Positions 10,483 to 22,965 of a stretch of DNA of 64,000 nt are shown here, piece after piece. A model generated the notes under the pieces. It saw only the letters and a list, made by a program, of their open reading frames with translations, did not search any database and was not told the origin of the DNA. Made by a program: the position numbers and the translations under genes. Position 1 is the first letter of the stretch, and each line of letters begins with the position of its first letter. Origin of the DNA: Sclerurus mexicanus (taxonomy: Eukaryota > Chordata > Aves > Passeriformes > Furnariidae); the NCBI GenBank assembly GCA_013396755.1, contig VWZF01002253.1, forward strand, positions 299,123 through 363,122, read 5' to 3'.

Positions 10483-11378
10483 TGGAACTACGAAATCCAG
10501 CAAGGAAAGGGTGAAGCAGAACCATCCCATTCCTTCCTCTGGCCTCTAAAAGCATGGATGGCTTTGGGCCAAAGTGAGCCACGGTGTTGAGTGGGTATTT
10601 ACCACCCGGTAAATCTTCACCTGCAGCAGGAAAAAATCCAGACCCCAAATTTTCACTCGCTCAATTTAGTTAAAAGGGTTGCAGTGACCAGCCCTAGAAC
10701 TGCTTCAGGGCTTGCCAAGCCATTTGGCACGTGCTGCTGTCCTGTCTTTTATCTCGAGTGCAGCTTTTTTATTAACAAAGGCTATAAAATACTCCTTTTC
10801 TTTTATGGCTGCGCAATCATTCCTATTAAAAAAATAAAAATTAAAAAAGGCTTTTTCTCACAAAATCTGGGCACATGTGGGTGGCTTGAAACCTCCTTCG
10901 GTGAGATATTAAGAAAACTTCTCTCCTTGGGCTGCCCATACACATTTAATGAGGCTTTTCAGTTTGCCTCCCCCATTCCATCTCTGCTGCCCCATTAATG
11001 TCCCCCCTTCTCCCGGTGGCTGCTCCTCACGGGCTCCCCATTAAGGACGGATTAAACAGTGACGGATGGCAGCCTGATTCCCTGGAAGCACGGCCGACAT
11101 TCCGATGGATAACACAGGAACTCATCAGGGGCGGGAGTGGTTTCGGAGATAATAAACACTTCCACAAAGTACTTTGCAAGTTCCCCGAGTCCCCCAGCCC
11201 GCTCTGCTGTCAGGGCTGCGAATTGCTTTTCCAGGCAGAGGCGTAGAAGACTTGAAGGATAAAATATCGGACAAATTCAACGTATTTAATGGGTTTGGAT
11301 TATTAACATTGAGAGACAGTGTGAGGGAAAATATTGCAGTGCCCTGTCTAATGAGAAAGTGCTGTGGGACAGGGGAAA
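10483..11378. other. Unique non-coding sequence
   Basis: No repeat is recognised. A 135-codon plus frame (10591-10998) has low-complexity Lys/Ile and no motif. Two short segments (about 10740-10850 and 11030-11110) contain TATAAA- and ATTA-type words but nothing diagnostic. Confidence 0.4.
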
Positions 11379-11766
11379 TCACAGAATCATTGAGGCTGGA
11401 AAAGACCTCCAAGATGATCAAGTCCAACCTTTGACCCAATACCACCAATGCCCACCAAACCAGAGCATGAAGTGCCACATCTACTTGCAGTTTGAACAGT
11501 TCCAGGGGTGGTGACTCCACCACTGCCCTGGGGATCCTGTTCCAATGCTTGACCATTCTTCCAGTGAAATTTTTCCTCATATCCAACCTGAACTTCCCCT
11601 GGTGCAACTTGAGGCCAATTCCCCTCGTCCTGTCAATTGTTGTCCCTTTAAGGGAGTTGCAGAGAGCAAAGAGGTCCCCCCTGAGCCTCCTTTTCTCCAG
11701 GCTGAGCCCCTCCAGCTCCCTTAGCTGCTTCTCATCAGACTTCTGATCCAGACCCTTCTCCAGGAC
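11379..11766 (-). mobile_element. CR1 fragment, group B, ~390 bp
   Basis: Antisense from ATCACAGAATCATTGAGGCT through AAGACCTCCAAGATGATCAA, GTGGTGACTCCACCACTGCC and CCTCCTTTTCTCCAGGCTGA to CAGACCCTTCTCCAGGA. Two overlapping frames, including one of 229 codons on the minus strand that continues into flanking DNA, are repeat-derived. Confidence 0.95.
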
Positions 11767-13262
11767 TATCTGTGGGATCTGGGAGCTCTCACAGGAAATA
11801 CAACACCATGTCACTTCCTAAGGCTGTTCGTTCTGCTCAAGTTTAGAACTGAGCCTGAAAAGTCTCCATGCAAGGAATAATCCCACAGGTTCAAGGCAGG
11901 ACTAGGAAACTGTTTGCAACACTGAGGACCAAAATACCTTGAATTCACGCAGGAATCCGGTTTATTTTCGTGATGCTGAGGAAGAAAATTGGAAAAGTGG
12001 AAGGCGCTGCAAAACTAATTAACCTTGTCTGGGATGGAGAATTACTGCAATTATTTCCCAACACGACTCCAGAGAGCAGAGCCCTGGCTTTGCACGCACC
12101 AAGTCACCACGAGCATGAGCTCTGGTGTGGTGTGAGATTGTTCCAATGTGTGGTGTGTGTTAAGAGAGGGGGGGAAACCAGCCAGCGGCACAGGGAGGGC
12201 ACAGAGCACCGCAGGGCTGGCACGACACAAATTACCTCTGCAAACTGCATCTATTTTTAAGCAGGAACTCCAAAGAGCTGTTCTCCAGGGAAGACTCTGG
12301 CAGGAAAAAAAAAAAGGAACAAGCTGTTACATCCAGCCCCTGGCAAGAGTTGGAAAGTTGAGCAAGGGAAGCAGCTTCCTTTGGAAGGGGAGGACTTGCT
12401 CCAATCCAAAGGCTGAGTTCATTTCTCTTCCTTATTTTCTACCACTGAAAAATGCCAGAGGGTGAGTGGCAGCCAAGGAATCCTTGTCGCACTGTACACA
12501 GAGAGGTTTCCCCAGCAAGAGCTTTGTCTGATTTATTTTGGGGGGAAAAAAAGCCATAACAACCTTGGATACCAGCTCATTCCAAATGACTGGGAAAGGA
12601 GGGAATGTTTCCACTCCAACTTTGACAAAGCTCAAACCAAAAGCATCATCAGAAACAAAGCAAAGGCTTTTGAGTTGGGAATAAAGAGGTTTTGAAACGG
12701 TTTGATCTGCTCAAACTCCAGGTACAGCTGCATGCATAAAATCCCCTCATCTTATTTGGAAAATCTTACATTATAAGACTCATTGTAATCTTACACGATG
12801 CACAATCCTGTGTTGTGCATCATCTGGGCTTTGGCTCCTGTCCAGGTGGGGACCCTCAGCCTGGAGCAAAGGCACGATGCTGAGGTTCTCTAACATGACA
12901 TGCGAATCCATGTTCGACCAGGGCATGTATTCAAAGCCTGGAAAATCCAGGAAGGAAATATCTGTTTTCCTACAAAATGCCATGACACGTTTTAGCCTGA
13001 ATTATCCCAAGCCACGTGGATAATTTCAGTGCTCTGTGTGTGGGGTTTTTGTTTTTTTACTGCCTCCACTTCATGCCTTTTCAAGGCTTTGGTTGTCCTC
13101 CTCACTTGATCTGATCTGTATAAAGATCAGCATTAAAATTTTCTAAGTGTTACCTGGTAAAACAATTCCCATTGCTGGATCTACTCACACCCACTGGTCT
13201 TTTGATGCTGCCTTAGAAACCAGAATAACGAGCAAGCACCTTGATGCATCTCAGGATGCAAA
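11767..13262. other. Unique non-coding block
   Basis: 1.5 kb without recognised repeats, apart from an A-run near 12306. Frames of up to 105 codons lack protein features. Confidence 0.4.
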
Positions 13263-13472
13263 TCTCAGGAAGTTTCTTCACTGAAAGGGTCTTCAAGTAC
13301 TACAAGGGGTTGCTCAGGGAGGTGGTGGAGTCACCACAAATGGAAGTGTGCAAGAAGCGACTGGATGTGGCACTCAGTGCTCTGGTCTTGTTGTCAAGGT
13401 GGTGATGAGACAAAGGTTGGACTTGATGACCTCACAGGTCTTTTCCAACCCTAATAATTCTATGATTCTATG
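13263..13472 (+). mobile_element. CR1 tail, group B
   Basis: Sense copy: TTTCTTCACTGAAAGGGT, GGTGGTGGAGTCACCACAAA, AAGGTTGGACTTGATGACCT and TTTTCCAACCCTAATAATTC. It ends in the 8-base terminal repeat TATGATTCTATG, so the 3' end is complete. Confidence 0.95.
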
Positions 13473-13832
13473 TTGGAATAACCACTCTGAAGCCTCTGAA
13501 TAGGAAACTGCCTCGAGGAGGGTGGCAGAGGTATTTGAAGAGCTGTATGGGAAATGTCCCATCATCTCTGGCTTTTTGTTTCTCTCTCCTGTCCTTTTCC
13601 CAAAGAGTTCTTCTCATTCTCCACAACATATCCTGGAATCATTTATTCTGCCTCTGTATCCTTGGTCAGCAGTAATCTCCTTTCCAAGCCTGACACATCA
13701 GCCATTTGAGGGATCAAGATGCAGGGCAATAAAAACTAATTCCTGGAAGAAGAGAGAAATCTGCTTCCTTCAGTTTTAAACTGTGGCTGGAGCTGGAAAA
13801 GCCATTTCAAAATTAAGGTGTGGTGTGCCCTG

Positions 13833-14024
13833 CGGAAATGGCCTAAATTTGCACCAGGGGATGTTTAAAAGAGATAATGGGAAACATTTCTTCATGGAAA
13901 AGGTTGTCAAGCATTGGAACATGATGCCCACAGAAGTGGTGGAGTCACCATCCCTGGAAGTGTTCAAAAAACGTGTGGATGTGGCACTTGAGGACACCTT
14001 TTCCAACCTTAACAATTCCCTGGG
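13833..14024 (+). mobile_element. CR1 tail with internal deletion, group B
   Basis: Sense copy with AATTTGCACCAGGGGATGTT, TTTCTTCATGGAAAAGGTTG and GGAGTCACCATCCCTGGAAG. After GGCACTTGAGGACA it jumps directly to CCTTTTCCAACCTTAAC. The roughly 80 bases that normally carry GGTTGGACTTGATGATC are missing. The final octamer repeat is also absent. Confidence 0.9.
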
Positions 14025-14740
14025 ACACAATGCTGCAGTGGGGAGGAATTTCAGCAAAAAGTTTCAGCTCAAGAACCTCATGAATGTGACAAAGACACAT
14101 GAGAAAAATTCATAAAATAGCCTTCTTTTCCCTATTTTCAACATTAAAGTTATTAAGCTGATGAATAAATCCATCATCTTCTTCCTCAAGGGTAGATGAC
14201 AATTATGGTTGAAAAAAAGCCACGTCCTGAAGGATGTTCAAAGAGTTCCTGGCTGTTTCCCACGGTCTCCAAACCCCAGTGCTGCCAGCAGTGGGAAGGG
14301 ATCTGCAGGAGACTCATGGACTTGGAGAAGATCAGGACATAAATGCTGAAGAATTCATCTCCTCCAGCTCATTCCCACAGGATTTACCTTGCGCACACTA
14401 TAAACTCCTTAGTTTATCTCACCTTGCAGTGGAAATTCCAGCTGTTTTCCCATTCAGCAAATGCTTTTCCTCTGAATGTCAAGGATAAAAAAAAAAAAAT
14501 CAGGAAAAGAGAATCCCACAGTCCCATCACTGACAAATCCAAGCAGCTTTGGGGTGAGGACACGTGCTGTGCAGACTGCAAGATAAAAACACTGCTGTGA
14601 TTTGCAGTGAATGTTGAGACTTCTCCAGTGGACAAGCAGGGTTTAGATTTTGTTTTAATATGCCATTGAATATTATTACATTCCACAAAAACATTTATTA
14701 ATTTGTTAATAATCTGGGTTTTTTCACCAGGAGGGAAGAT
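14025..14740. other. Unique non-coding sequence
   Basis: No feature is recognised beyond a 13-base A-run near 14488. Confidence 0.4.
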
Positions 14741-14875
14741 GAGTTCAAGGAGGGTTCAGACAACGCTCTCAGGCACATGGTGGGATTCTTGGGGTGTCCT
14801 GTACAGGGCCAGGAGCTGGAATTCGATGATCCTTGTGGGTCCCTTCCAAATCAGGATATTCTATGACTCTGTGAA
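14741..14875 (+). mobile_element. CR1 tail, group C
   Basis: Sense copy: GAGTTCAAGGAGGGTTCAGA, ACAGGGCCAGGAGCTGGAAT, CGATGATCCTTGTGGGTCCC and a terminal ATTCTATGACTCTGTGA. It is the mirror orientation of the group C pieces at 21281, 23341, 51179 and 57453. Confidence 0.85.
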
Positions 14876-15038
14876 AGATTCAGCTTGCACAGGTTGATGA
14901 CCAAATACCTTTAGGTCTCTGTCCAGGAGAAAATACACACAATGATGAGCTGGAGATAAAGCATGGAAGTATTTCTCCTTCTTGAGGGCTCTGGTTCCTC
15001 AAAATCCTTGGCAGACTTCTGAATTACTGTGGGTAAAG

Positions 15039-15289
15039 ATCATAGAATCATGGAATGGTTTGGGTTGGAAGGGACCTTCAAAACCATCTCGTTCCACCCC
15101 CCTGCCATGGGAAGGGACACCTTCCACTAGCCCGGCTTGCTCCAAGCCCCATCCAACGTGGCCTTGGACACTTCCAGGGATGGGGCAGCCACAGGTTCTC
15201 TGGGAAATCCATTCCAGCACCTCATCACCCTCCCAGTGACGAATTTCTTCCCAATATCCCATCTAAACCTGCTCTCCTTCAGTTTAAAG
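15039..15289 (-). mobile_element. CR1 fragment, group A, ~250 bp
   Basis: Antisense from ATCATAGAATCATGGAATGG through GGATGGGGCAGCCACAGGTT and GACGAATTTCTTCCCAATAT to CTCTCCTTCAGTTTAAAG. It is well preserved and its tail octamer is present. Confidence 0.95.
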
Positions 15290-17078
15290 ACAACAGGAAT
15301 TTAAATAACCAGATGCCACTTGGTCCTTGTCAAGTCTTGAACTACTTCAGAGTCTGATAATTCATGGTCTTGATGTCCCAGGGTTTTTTAATGGAGAAAA
15401 TGTTTCAGGATACCTGGCAACACCATCTTTTATCCAATGTCTTTTCTTTTGATTCCCAGCAGAAAGATGCTCAATAAAATGAATAACATGAGTCTGTTGA
15501 CTCACTTTGCACCTTTATGTGAAGATCAATGTCTGATGGATCAGTGATGCAATGGAAAGACAGTGAGAGAAAAAAAGAAAACAGATTAAAAAAAGGAAAA
15601 AAAGAAGGTGAGACAAGGGATGAGCATCTTAAAAACTCCCTCAAGCTCCAGGCAGTTGATAATTTGACACGAGCCGTGCCTCATATTTTCAGACAGAATA
15701 TCCAGACATGCTTGGAGAAAAAAACACCACCGTTTGTGAGTTTTGGAGATCCAAATGGTGGAGAAAGAGCTAAAGGAATAACCTGTTGGGTGGTGGGCAA
15801 GTCTCAGACACATTTATGCCTCTGCTTCCCCTCTCCCTGCGTCTCCTACATCAGACTCCCCTCTTCTGCATTAACACTGGGAACAGCTTGGGCTTATTTT
15901 GCATTTCCTGCCATTAAAGTAGTCAGTCTCTCATCTAAAGCCAGCAGAAGAGGGGCAAGGAGGACACGTGGCTGCAAAATTGATTTGCACAAGAGTTTGA
16001 GCAGCAGGAAAAGTTGCCTCGGAGCTGCTCATTAACCAGGCTGATGACACAGCGGAAATAAAAAGAAGGTGAGTTTTAAGGCAGCAGCTTTTCCACCCAA
16101 GGTACTCAAACACCCATTTCCATCTGCCCAGGATGAGCAACTTTGCATGAATTAGGCTCATGTGCACCATATGTCTATTTATTTCCATCTTTATCCTCCT
16201 CACAAAGCTGTTTGGAGAAAACACGCCAAGTTGGTGTTTTAGAGGTTCAGCAAGTTCAGGGCTGGGAACAAAGAAGCAACAAGCCCCAACAAACCTCCTA
16301 AAACCAAATAAAAATAAACCAACCCCTTCATCTAATCACTCTCACTAAAGAATTAACATAATTTGTCTCCACTTTAGATATTTCTACCGGCAATACAGTT
16401 GCTGCAGCAAAGCAAGAGGTGATTAATAGCCAATATTGCCTTTAACTGAGTTTAAATAACAGTTAGAAATGCATCAATTAGCACCAGACATGGGGTTATA
16501 AAGCATAAAAGAAGGGCTGGGTAACCCAGGTCAGTGAGTCCTCAGTGTGCAGGTCTGAAGGCAGGAACAGCTGTTTCTAAGCTATAAAAGACAATGTTTG
16601 TCTGCTCCTCTCCTGAAGATTCCTGTTCCTGCCTGGCATTTGGCATAGGAACCACAGATGATTGTTAAGAGGGAGCTTTTAGGCATCATCGTCATCCAAC
16701 TGAAAGCTAAACAGGGCAAAAATAAGACCTTTGCAGTTAATTTCTGCACCCCCAGGTTTTGAAGACGCGTCATACCTGGACCTGCTGCAGAGTAACAACT
16801 TTTGTTACTGATGAAACTCAAGAACCCACACTGGAAAGCGCCCTGAGCATCTACTTTTGGGAGTTTTTGGGTGAAAAATAGAAAGGAAGGTGATGACAAT
16901 GGTTTGAAAGTGAAGCATCCTTGGGGAGTTGAGATTTAAACGTGAGGTTTGTGCCATGAGAGGAAACGAGCAGAGGAAGCAGAGTTTTCCCAGAAAATGT
17001 ATCCACAAACAACATTTAGACTCTTCATTTTATTGCTTTCCCTTCATGAAAGCTTCCCTAAGCCATTTTGCATTTGTG
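15290..17078. other. Unique non-coding block
   Basis: 1.8 kb without CR1. It contains the longest non-repeat plus frame of this half (15529-16035, 168 codons). That frame starts with a Lys/Glu-rich low-complexity segment and shows no domain or splice context, so I read it as chance. Confidence 0.45.
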
Positions 17079-17402
17079 AGAATCACGGAATGGTTTGGGT
17101 TGAAAGGGACTTTAAGGATCACCCAATTCCATCCCCCTGCCATGGGCACGGGCACCTTCCACTATCTCAGGTTGCTCAGAGCCCCATCCAACCTGGCCTC
17201 GGACATTTCCAGGGATGGGGCAGCCACAGCTTCTCTGGGAAATCCATTCCAGCACCTCTCCACCCTCCCAGGGAAGAATTTCTTCCTAATATCCAATCTA
17301 ACCCTACTCTCTGTCGGTTTGAAGCCATTCCCCCTTGGCCTGTCTGTAAGCAGTCTCTCCAAATCTTTCTTATCGGTTCCCTTCAGGTACTGGAAGGGAT
17401 TT
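17079..17402 (-). mobile_element. CR1 fragment, group A, ~325 bp
   Basis: Antisense: AGAATCACGGAATGGTTTGG, GGATGGGGCAGCCACAGCTT, GAAGAATTTCTTCCTAATAT and CCATTCCCCCTTGGCCTGTC. It stops in TTCAGGTACTGGAAGGG. Confidence 0.95.
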
Positions 17403-18029
17403 GGATCAGTTGAGCTGCGTTTCTTAGTGCTGGATACAAAAATTTGTATTCCCAACCAATTCAGATGTGCCTGGAGAATCCCTCTGCCCTACTCTGAGGC
17501 AATAATTGCTTTTCAGAACTGTTGTCAGCAGAGATTTATAATCAGAGATTCCCAGCTCACAGGAACAGCTTCGAATAGTTCTCATCAGTGACGATTTCCC
17601 ACTGACAAGTCCTTTCTGAAATCCACCAATTTACCGGTTTTAATTGATTTGGTGTTTATTTTTATTTTATTTTTAATAAGACTGCTGGAAATGAAGGAAA
17701 CCCTTTAGAAAACTCTCCCATTGATGCTGCTCCCAGTATCACCAGTCTTGTTATCTTATCAGAAGCATGATCAGTTTGGCTTGACAAGGACCCCTTCCCC
17801 AAAGCGCCTTGACTGACACTAATTGCATTCTGACCCTCTGGTTCTTTATTGATTGCATCTTGTAACTCTTTTTTTCCCTCTGTTTTGTATAGAATTGATG
17901 TTCACACTTAGGAACTGATAATTGCCATCACCAGCTGATAATTACCATCTCATTTCTCCTGTCCCACATGACATCAGTTTTGGACTTTGATGGATCTTCT
18001 TCTTGCTTGAACTGTGGCCTTCTATGAGA
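17403..18029. other. Unique non-coding sequence
   Basis: No feature is recognised. It is T-rich around 17640-17680. Confidence 0.4.
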
Positions 18030-18031
18030 TT

Positions 18032-18099
<68 letters not shown>

Positions 18100-18101
18100 T
18101 T
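18030..18101. repeat. (TTTC)n tetranucleotide microsatellite
   Basis: 72 uninterrupted pyrimidines, about 17.5 perfect TTTC units. The Lys/Glu-Arg and Phe/Leu-Ser repeats it would encode on either strand are artefacts. Confidence 0.99.
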
Positions 18102-18471
18102 GATCTGCTGTCCCTACAACACTTTTCCAGCTGCAGAGCACTTCTCACAGCTGATACTTGCCGGGCAGCTGAAATTTCCCTAATTTTCTAGCTTTGCCTT
18201 TCTCCAGCAGAGCATGCAGGTCAAACTGAGAATTTTTCTTTATTATGAGTGATCTCCAGAGGGATTGAAGGTCAGGAGACTCCCTCCTCCCCTCCACTGC
18301 ATGTGGTGGTGATGTCTGTCCACACAGACACCAGTCCATGCAAAAACAGCCCGTGCTGGGTCTTTACACACCTGCAACATTCCCAGGCATGGATGAAAAT
18401 CCTGTTTTCTCTACACACTCCTCACTTACAGGAGACCAACAGGCTGGAAAAATTCCTCCAGGCTCTCTGCA

Positions 18472-18473
<2 letters not shown>

Positions 18474-18503
<30 letters not shown>
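18474..18503. repeat. (CA)15 dinucleotide microsatellite
   Basis: Fifteen perfect CA units, 370 bases from the (TTTC)n tract. It is probably length-polymorphic. Confidence 0.99.
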
Positions 18504-18506
<3 letters not shown>

Positions 18507-18690
18507 GCACTGGGTGCTTGCAGCAGGGCCACAGCTGCTTCTGCTACACAGAAATATCCCTGTTTCCTCAAAATATCCATGTTTTCCCTTAAAGCCACCG
18601 GCACCGCACCTGCCCATGCGCTGGGGCAGGTGTCTGAGCGCTCTGTTTTCTGTGTCTGAGTGTGTGAATGTTCACAGTTTGTTATAATAT

Positions 18691-18840
18691 CATAGAAACA
18701 CAGAATTGTTGGAGTTGGGAAGGAGGTCAAAGAGCATCTTGTTCCACCCTCTGCCATGGGTAGGGACACCTTCCACTAGACCAGGTTGCTCCAAGCCCTG
18801 TCCAACCTGGCCTTGAACACTTCCAGGGATGGAGCAACCG
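18691..18840 (-). mobile_element. CR1 tail, group A
   Basis: Antisense: CATAGAAACACAGAATTGTT, TAGGGACACCTTCCACTAGA and CTTCCAGGGATGGAGCAACC. It is truncated at 150 bp and its tail is more diverged than neighbouring copies (GTTGGAGTTGGGAAGGAGG). Confidence 0.92.
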
Positions 18841-19794
18841 TGGAATACCTAAAACACACCTGAAATATAATTCAAACACAGATATTACATTAATTTTTGA
18901 AGCGGCATGAACTCTTCCCACAAACTTTGCCTGGTTTTATGTGCCTGGTTTTATGGCAGGTCCTCCAAAATGCGCTCTCCAGGCATCTGCACAGACTGAT
19001 GAATTTGTAGGCACATATGTAAGGAAAAATCGAGTTTCTGGTGCTTTCCTGTGGTGTCTGTCACCCCCTCAGCTCAATTAAACAAGGAAAATCTGTGCTT
19101 CACATCTCATCCATCAGCCTAAAGACAGAGTCACTGAGCTGTCACTCCATCCTGAGGGTCACAGAGGGCTGGACGGATAAATTGCTCTGTGGTGACATCC
19201 TGCTTTGGACACACATGCTCTCCCTGCATCCACAACATTCCCTGCTCCTCTCTGGCTTCATATAATTATTTTCCTTTTGCTTGGGACTTACATTTGCTCC
19301 TCTCTGTGTTTCTCAAACTGGTTGGTTTTCCCTCTCTCACATTTTAGGTGCAGGTCCAGGTTGCCTGTCATCTGACCCTTCTTGCTTTCCAGCATCCCAA
19401 ACACATATTAATAACAAGGATGTCAGGAAGTGTGGAAAGGTCGGACAACCACACAGTTCTCATTAATTTTCTGACTTCTGAGGCTCAAAAGCAGCAACAA
19501 CAAAAGACCTTTTCAGCTGCTGCTGTAACAAAAGCCTGTAAAGGTTTCTGCTGCCTGTAACACCCTGGCCCTGGAGCTGCAAGCTCAAGCTCAGCCAGGA
19601 GTTTTACTTTAAAATATACAGGATTCTTTAATACCTTGAGGAAGAGTTAAGGAAATAAGCCCCAGATTTGTTCCCAATGAGTATTTTTACTTATAATTTA
19701 TGAGAGAAAATAAAGGAACTTGGCAAAGGTTCAAAAAGGACACCACACGAGCCAAACAAAATGCACCACCACAATACCAACCCAGCACACACTA
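18841..19794. other. Unique non-coding sequence
   Basis: No repeat or exon is recognised. One undetermined base (N) lies at 19795, just beyond this segment. Confidence 0.4.
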
Positions 19795-19796
19795 NA

Positions 19797-19929
19797 GGAT
19801 TTAAAGGACATGCTAATGTGACACTTGGGGACATGGTTTAGTGATGGCCTTGGCTGTGCTGGGTTAATTTTTGGACTTGGTGATCTCAGAGGGATTTTTC
19901 AACTGAAGTTATCCTGTGATTCTCTGATT
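19797..19929 (+). mobile_element. CR1 tail, group B
   Basis: Sense copy: GTGACACTTGGGGACATGG, TTAGTGATGGCCTTGGCTGT, TTTTGGACTTGGTGATCTCA and ATCCTGTGATTCTCTGATT. It is moderately diverged and starts only in the last 130 bases of the element. Confidence 0.85.
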
Positions 19930-21280
19930 TCTCTGAAGGGTTCTGAGTGGGCTTTTCATAGAGCATGTTGATGATCTCACCAAGTAGCAGCTACAGGACA
20001 AGGCACTGGGTCCATTAGCTCCACATCTTCCCTCTCCTCCTCTGCCACTGACACATCCTGCTCTGTTGGTGTCCCCATGGAGGAGGGATGGTGGTCACCT
20101 GATGGGCTATGCCAGAGGTGGGTGTGACAGATTTGGAAACGGGGATAAGAAGAATGTGTGGAAAAGTTGTCACCTCTTTGCCTTCACAGGAAAAGTCTCT
20201 TGACCCAGGAGAGTCTAATATTCATGGGTCACTTTTTGCTGACCTCCGAAGCTGACTAAAGGTCATTTGACCTCCTGGGTGGGTTCTCTGCTGGAAGATT
20301 TCTCTCTGCTCTCACTCTGAATGTCCCCAAATGAGGACACACATCAACGCTCGGCCATCAAGGACAATTCAGTAGAGTCACGGGAGGAGGAGTCAGGGGT
20401 TGAGTCACCTCACCTGGACAACCCCAAAAGAGAAAAGGTGTGTGATCTGTACCAAAATGCATCATAAAAAAGCAAAGGAAGAGCCAAAGAGGAGGTAGCC
20501 CAAGGCCAAAGTGTGGGATCAGATGTCAGAACAACCTAACAGGGACCCAGAGAGGGGAGGAGAGAAGGATCAGAGTCGTTTTGGGAGAGATACAGCAAAG
20601 CAAGGGAAGGATTGTAAAGAAAGCTTATCTTGTTCCTGCCTGTTCTCCCACTGCCGATGGGATTATGCAAATGAATCATTCAAGTGGATTTCGCTGGTAA
20701 TTAAAAACTCTGCTCTTTTTAATTAAACTTTCCCTCCAGACCGAGGGGTCTTTTTGTTTTTAGTTCCCCCTCGAGAAACTAATCTTTACAAGGCTTTTTT
20801 TTTTTTCCTTGTCTTTTCCCTCCTCTCTTCTCTTCTCTCTCTTCCTTTCCCTTCTCCTTCAGAATTGTCAAGGCCCATCACGAACTCGCTCGAACACTGA
20901 GTTAAATGAGAACTTGCTGAAGAAGGCAGGAGGAGAAAACTTTGAATCCAGGTTGAGGAGGGAAGTGGGAGTCAGGCTTTGGAGCGTGGGAACTCCTGTA
21001 AGGGCTCATGCACAGAAGCAAAAAGAAAATATCAGAGGAAATCCAAAGAAAGGTAGCGTGGAGATAAAAAAAAAATAAATTGCAAGTTTGAAAGTTTGAT
21101 CGCTTCTGACTCTTGAGATTTGGCTGGGAGGAGGTTTGCAAGTAGAGATAATTAGTAGCAAAGCTGTAATGAGCTTGAGGTGCTTGAATATTTAACTGTG
21201 GGGCATGGGAAACTGGCAGGGTTAAAGCAGATGAACAATTTCTGCTCAACATCAATTCCCAGCCTTTTTTTTGTGATTGA
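19930..21280. other. Unique non-coding block
   Basis: 1.35 kb with no CR1. It includes a pyrimidine-rich stretch at about 20795-20860 (T-run, then TCTTCTCTTCTC-type sequence). No exon is supported. Confidence 0.4.
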
Positions 21281-21375
21281 TGGAATCAGAGAATAATCTG
21301 AGTCGGAAGGGACCCACAAGGATCATCCAAATCCAACTCCTGGCTCTGCACAGGACGGGACCAAGAATCCCACCA
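21281..21375 (-). mobile_element. CR1 tail, group C
   Basis: Antisense: GGAATCAGAGAATAATCTGA, GTCGGAAGGGACCCACAAGG, ATCCAACTCCTGGCTCTGCA and GAATCCCACCAC. About 95 bases remain. Confidence 0.85.
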
Positions 21376-21608
21376 CAGACACAGAGGCTGCTTCAGACAG
21401 ACTCAAATGTCATGTTTTGTGTGAATTCTCCTCTATCAATTTTCTTAGGATGTGCTGTTTCCATGTAGGACATGAGTGCCCCATATCCCAACCCCCATGA
21501 GGAATTTTTTCTGCTTCCCTTCCCTGGAGCAGACCCTTTGCAAGCTGGAAGGGTGGAACAAGAAAACAAAAGAGGAAAGGCAAAAAAACCTAAGGGGTTC
21601 TGATCGAC

Positions 21609-21707
21609 TTGGGCTCGTTGAAGGTTCCCTGCTCATGGCAGAGAATTGGAACAAGATGATTTTGAAGGACCCTTCCAACCCAAACCATTTAATGATTCTA
21701 TGATTCC
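21609..21707 (+). mobile_element. CR1 tail, group A
   Basis: Sense copy: GACTTGGGCTCGTTGAAGGT, GCTCATGGCAGAGAATTGGA and ACCCTTCCAACCCAAACC. The terminal octamers ATGATTCTATGATTCC are present. Confidence 0.9.
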
Positions 21708-22104
21708 ACCTGCAGAATTCTAGGGATTTGACAAGTAGTGGCCAAAGGAAGAGTGATTAACCCCCTCCTCTCATCCCTGCTGACACTGGAAGGTTCAGAC
21801 AGGCTTCCTGCTCAGCCTCACTTGCTGCTGGAAGAGAAGATCATAACTATTGACCCAGCTTTCTTCTCTGACCTGGTTTTGATACCCTGAGTGTCTGTAG
21901 AACCTCAGAGAGGAGCCATTGTGGCTCCATCAACAGAGGTCTTGGGCCCTTTCTTCACCTTGGTACCAAAGCTGGACATGCTCTGCAATTTTCAGGGAAG
22001 GAATCCCTCCTGGGAAGTCTCGCCCCCTTCCCTGTGTCTGTTCTCTGTATCAGTGCAGGGAATAAACTCAAACTTCCTAAAAAAAATCTTATTTGCATTA
22101 AATC

Positions 22105-22180
22105 AGGTATTAAGAAGAAATTCTTTGCTGTAAGGGTGCTGGAGCACTGGACCAGGTTGCCCAGAGAAGTTGTGGACTCC
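22105..22180 (+). mobile_element. CR1 internal scrap, group A
   Basis: Sense copy of about 75 bases: GGTATTAAGAAGAAATTCTT, TGCTGTAAGGGTGCTGGAGC and GTTGCCCAGAGAAGTTGTGG. Both ends are missing. Confidence 0.75.
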
Positions 22181-22965
22181 TGTGTGGTTTATTTGTCAGC
22201 TGAGATGAAGGGAAGAATTCCACCTGAAAGCAGATTGCCCAGGATGCTTCATCTTTCCATGGATTGCTGGTTGTTTCCACGGCTGCAAAATAACATCTGA
22301 GCCCTGTGATGTCTCAGCTCAGCTCAGCATATAATCCCTCTCCACTCAAATTCGGAAGCCCAGGTGACCTCCATGGATGTCTCTGCACCCCTGGTGGGAG
22401 CGCTAAGGGTGGGTTGAGGTCCTGGTTGGTGGTAACTCAAGACACAACCCTGAACAAGCCAAGACCTTCTTACAAATGTCCTGAGCTCTGCTCTCCCCTT
22501 GGAAATCACAGCCTCTCACCAACGCCAAAGGAAGATCCGTGGGAGACCAGCTACAGCCAACTACTCCCTAAGGAAAATCCAGTAATTCCATCCAGTGCCT
22601 CTTTAAATCTGCATCCTCTTCCCATCCCAGGGAGGTAATTTTAGCCTTGATGCTTTATCTTCACAACAAAAAGGCTCCTGTTTTTTAGTGCCACGCATTC
22701 ATCACTTTCTTTCCCTTTTTAAGGAATTTTCTGGTTTAATTTTATTTATTTTTATTAGGCAATGCCTTGCACACGCACAGAAGGAAGTGTGCAAATGCCC
22801 ACAGGCACGATGTGAAGCGGCAGACAAAGACCAGAGGAGCTGAGTTGTCAGAAAGCTGATGGTGCTTTATTTGGCAGCATTGGATGCAATCAATGATTAG
22901 GCACACGTGGATCATATCCCATGTAGTGAATCAGAAACAGTGCTCCATGGACAAACCGGCATCAA
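22181..22965. other. Unique non-coding sequence
   Basis: No repeat is recognised. Frames here (110 codons and less) carry no motif. Confidence 0.4.

Noticed and set aside
11125..11814. 229-codon minus-strand frame, the longest in the window
   Set aside because: Most of it is the CR1 copy at 11379-11766 read in a non-coding tail, extended by chance into flanking DNA.
15529..16035. 168-codon plus-strand open frame
   Set aside because: Low-complexity Lys/Glu start, no recognisable domain, no start context or splice sites. Several frames of about 150 codons are expected by chance in 64 kb read in six frames.
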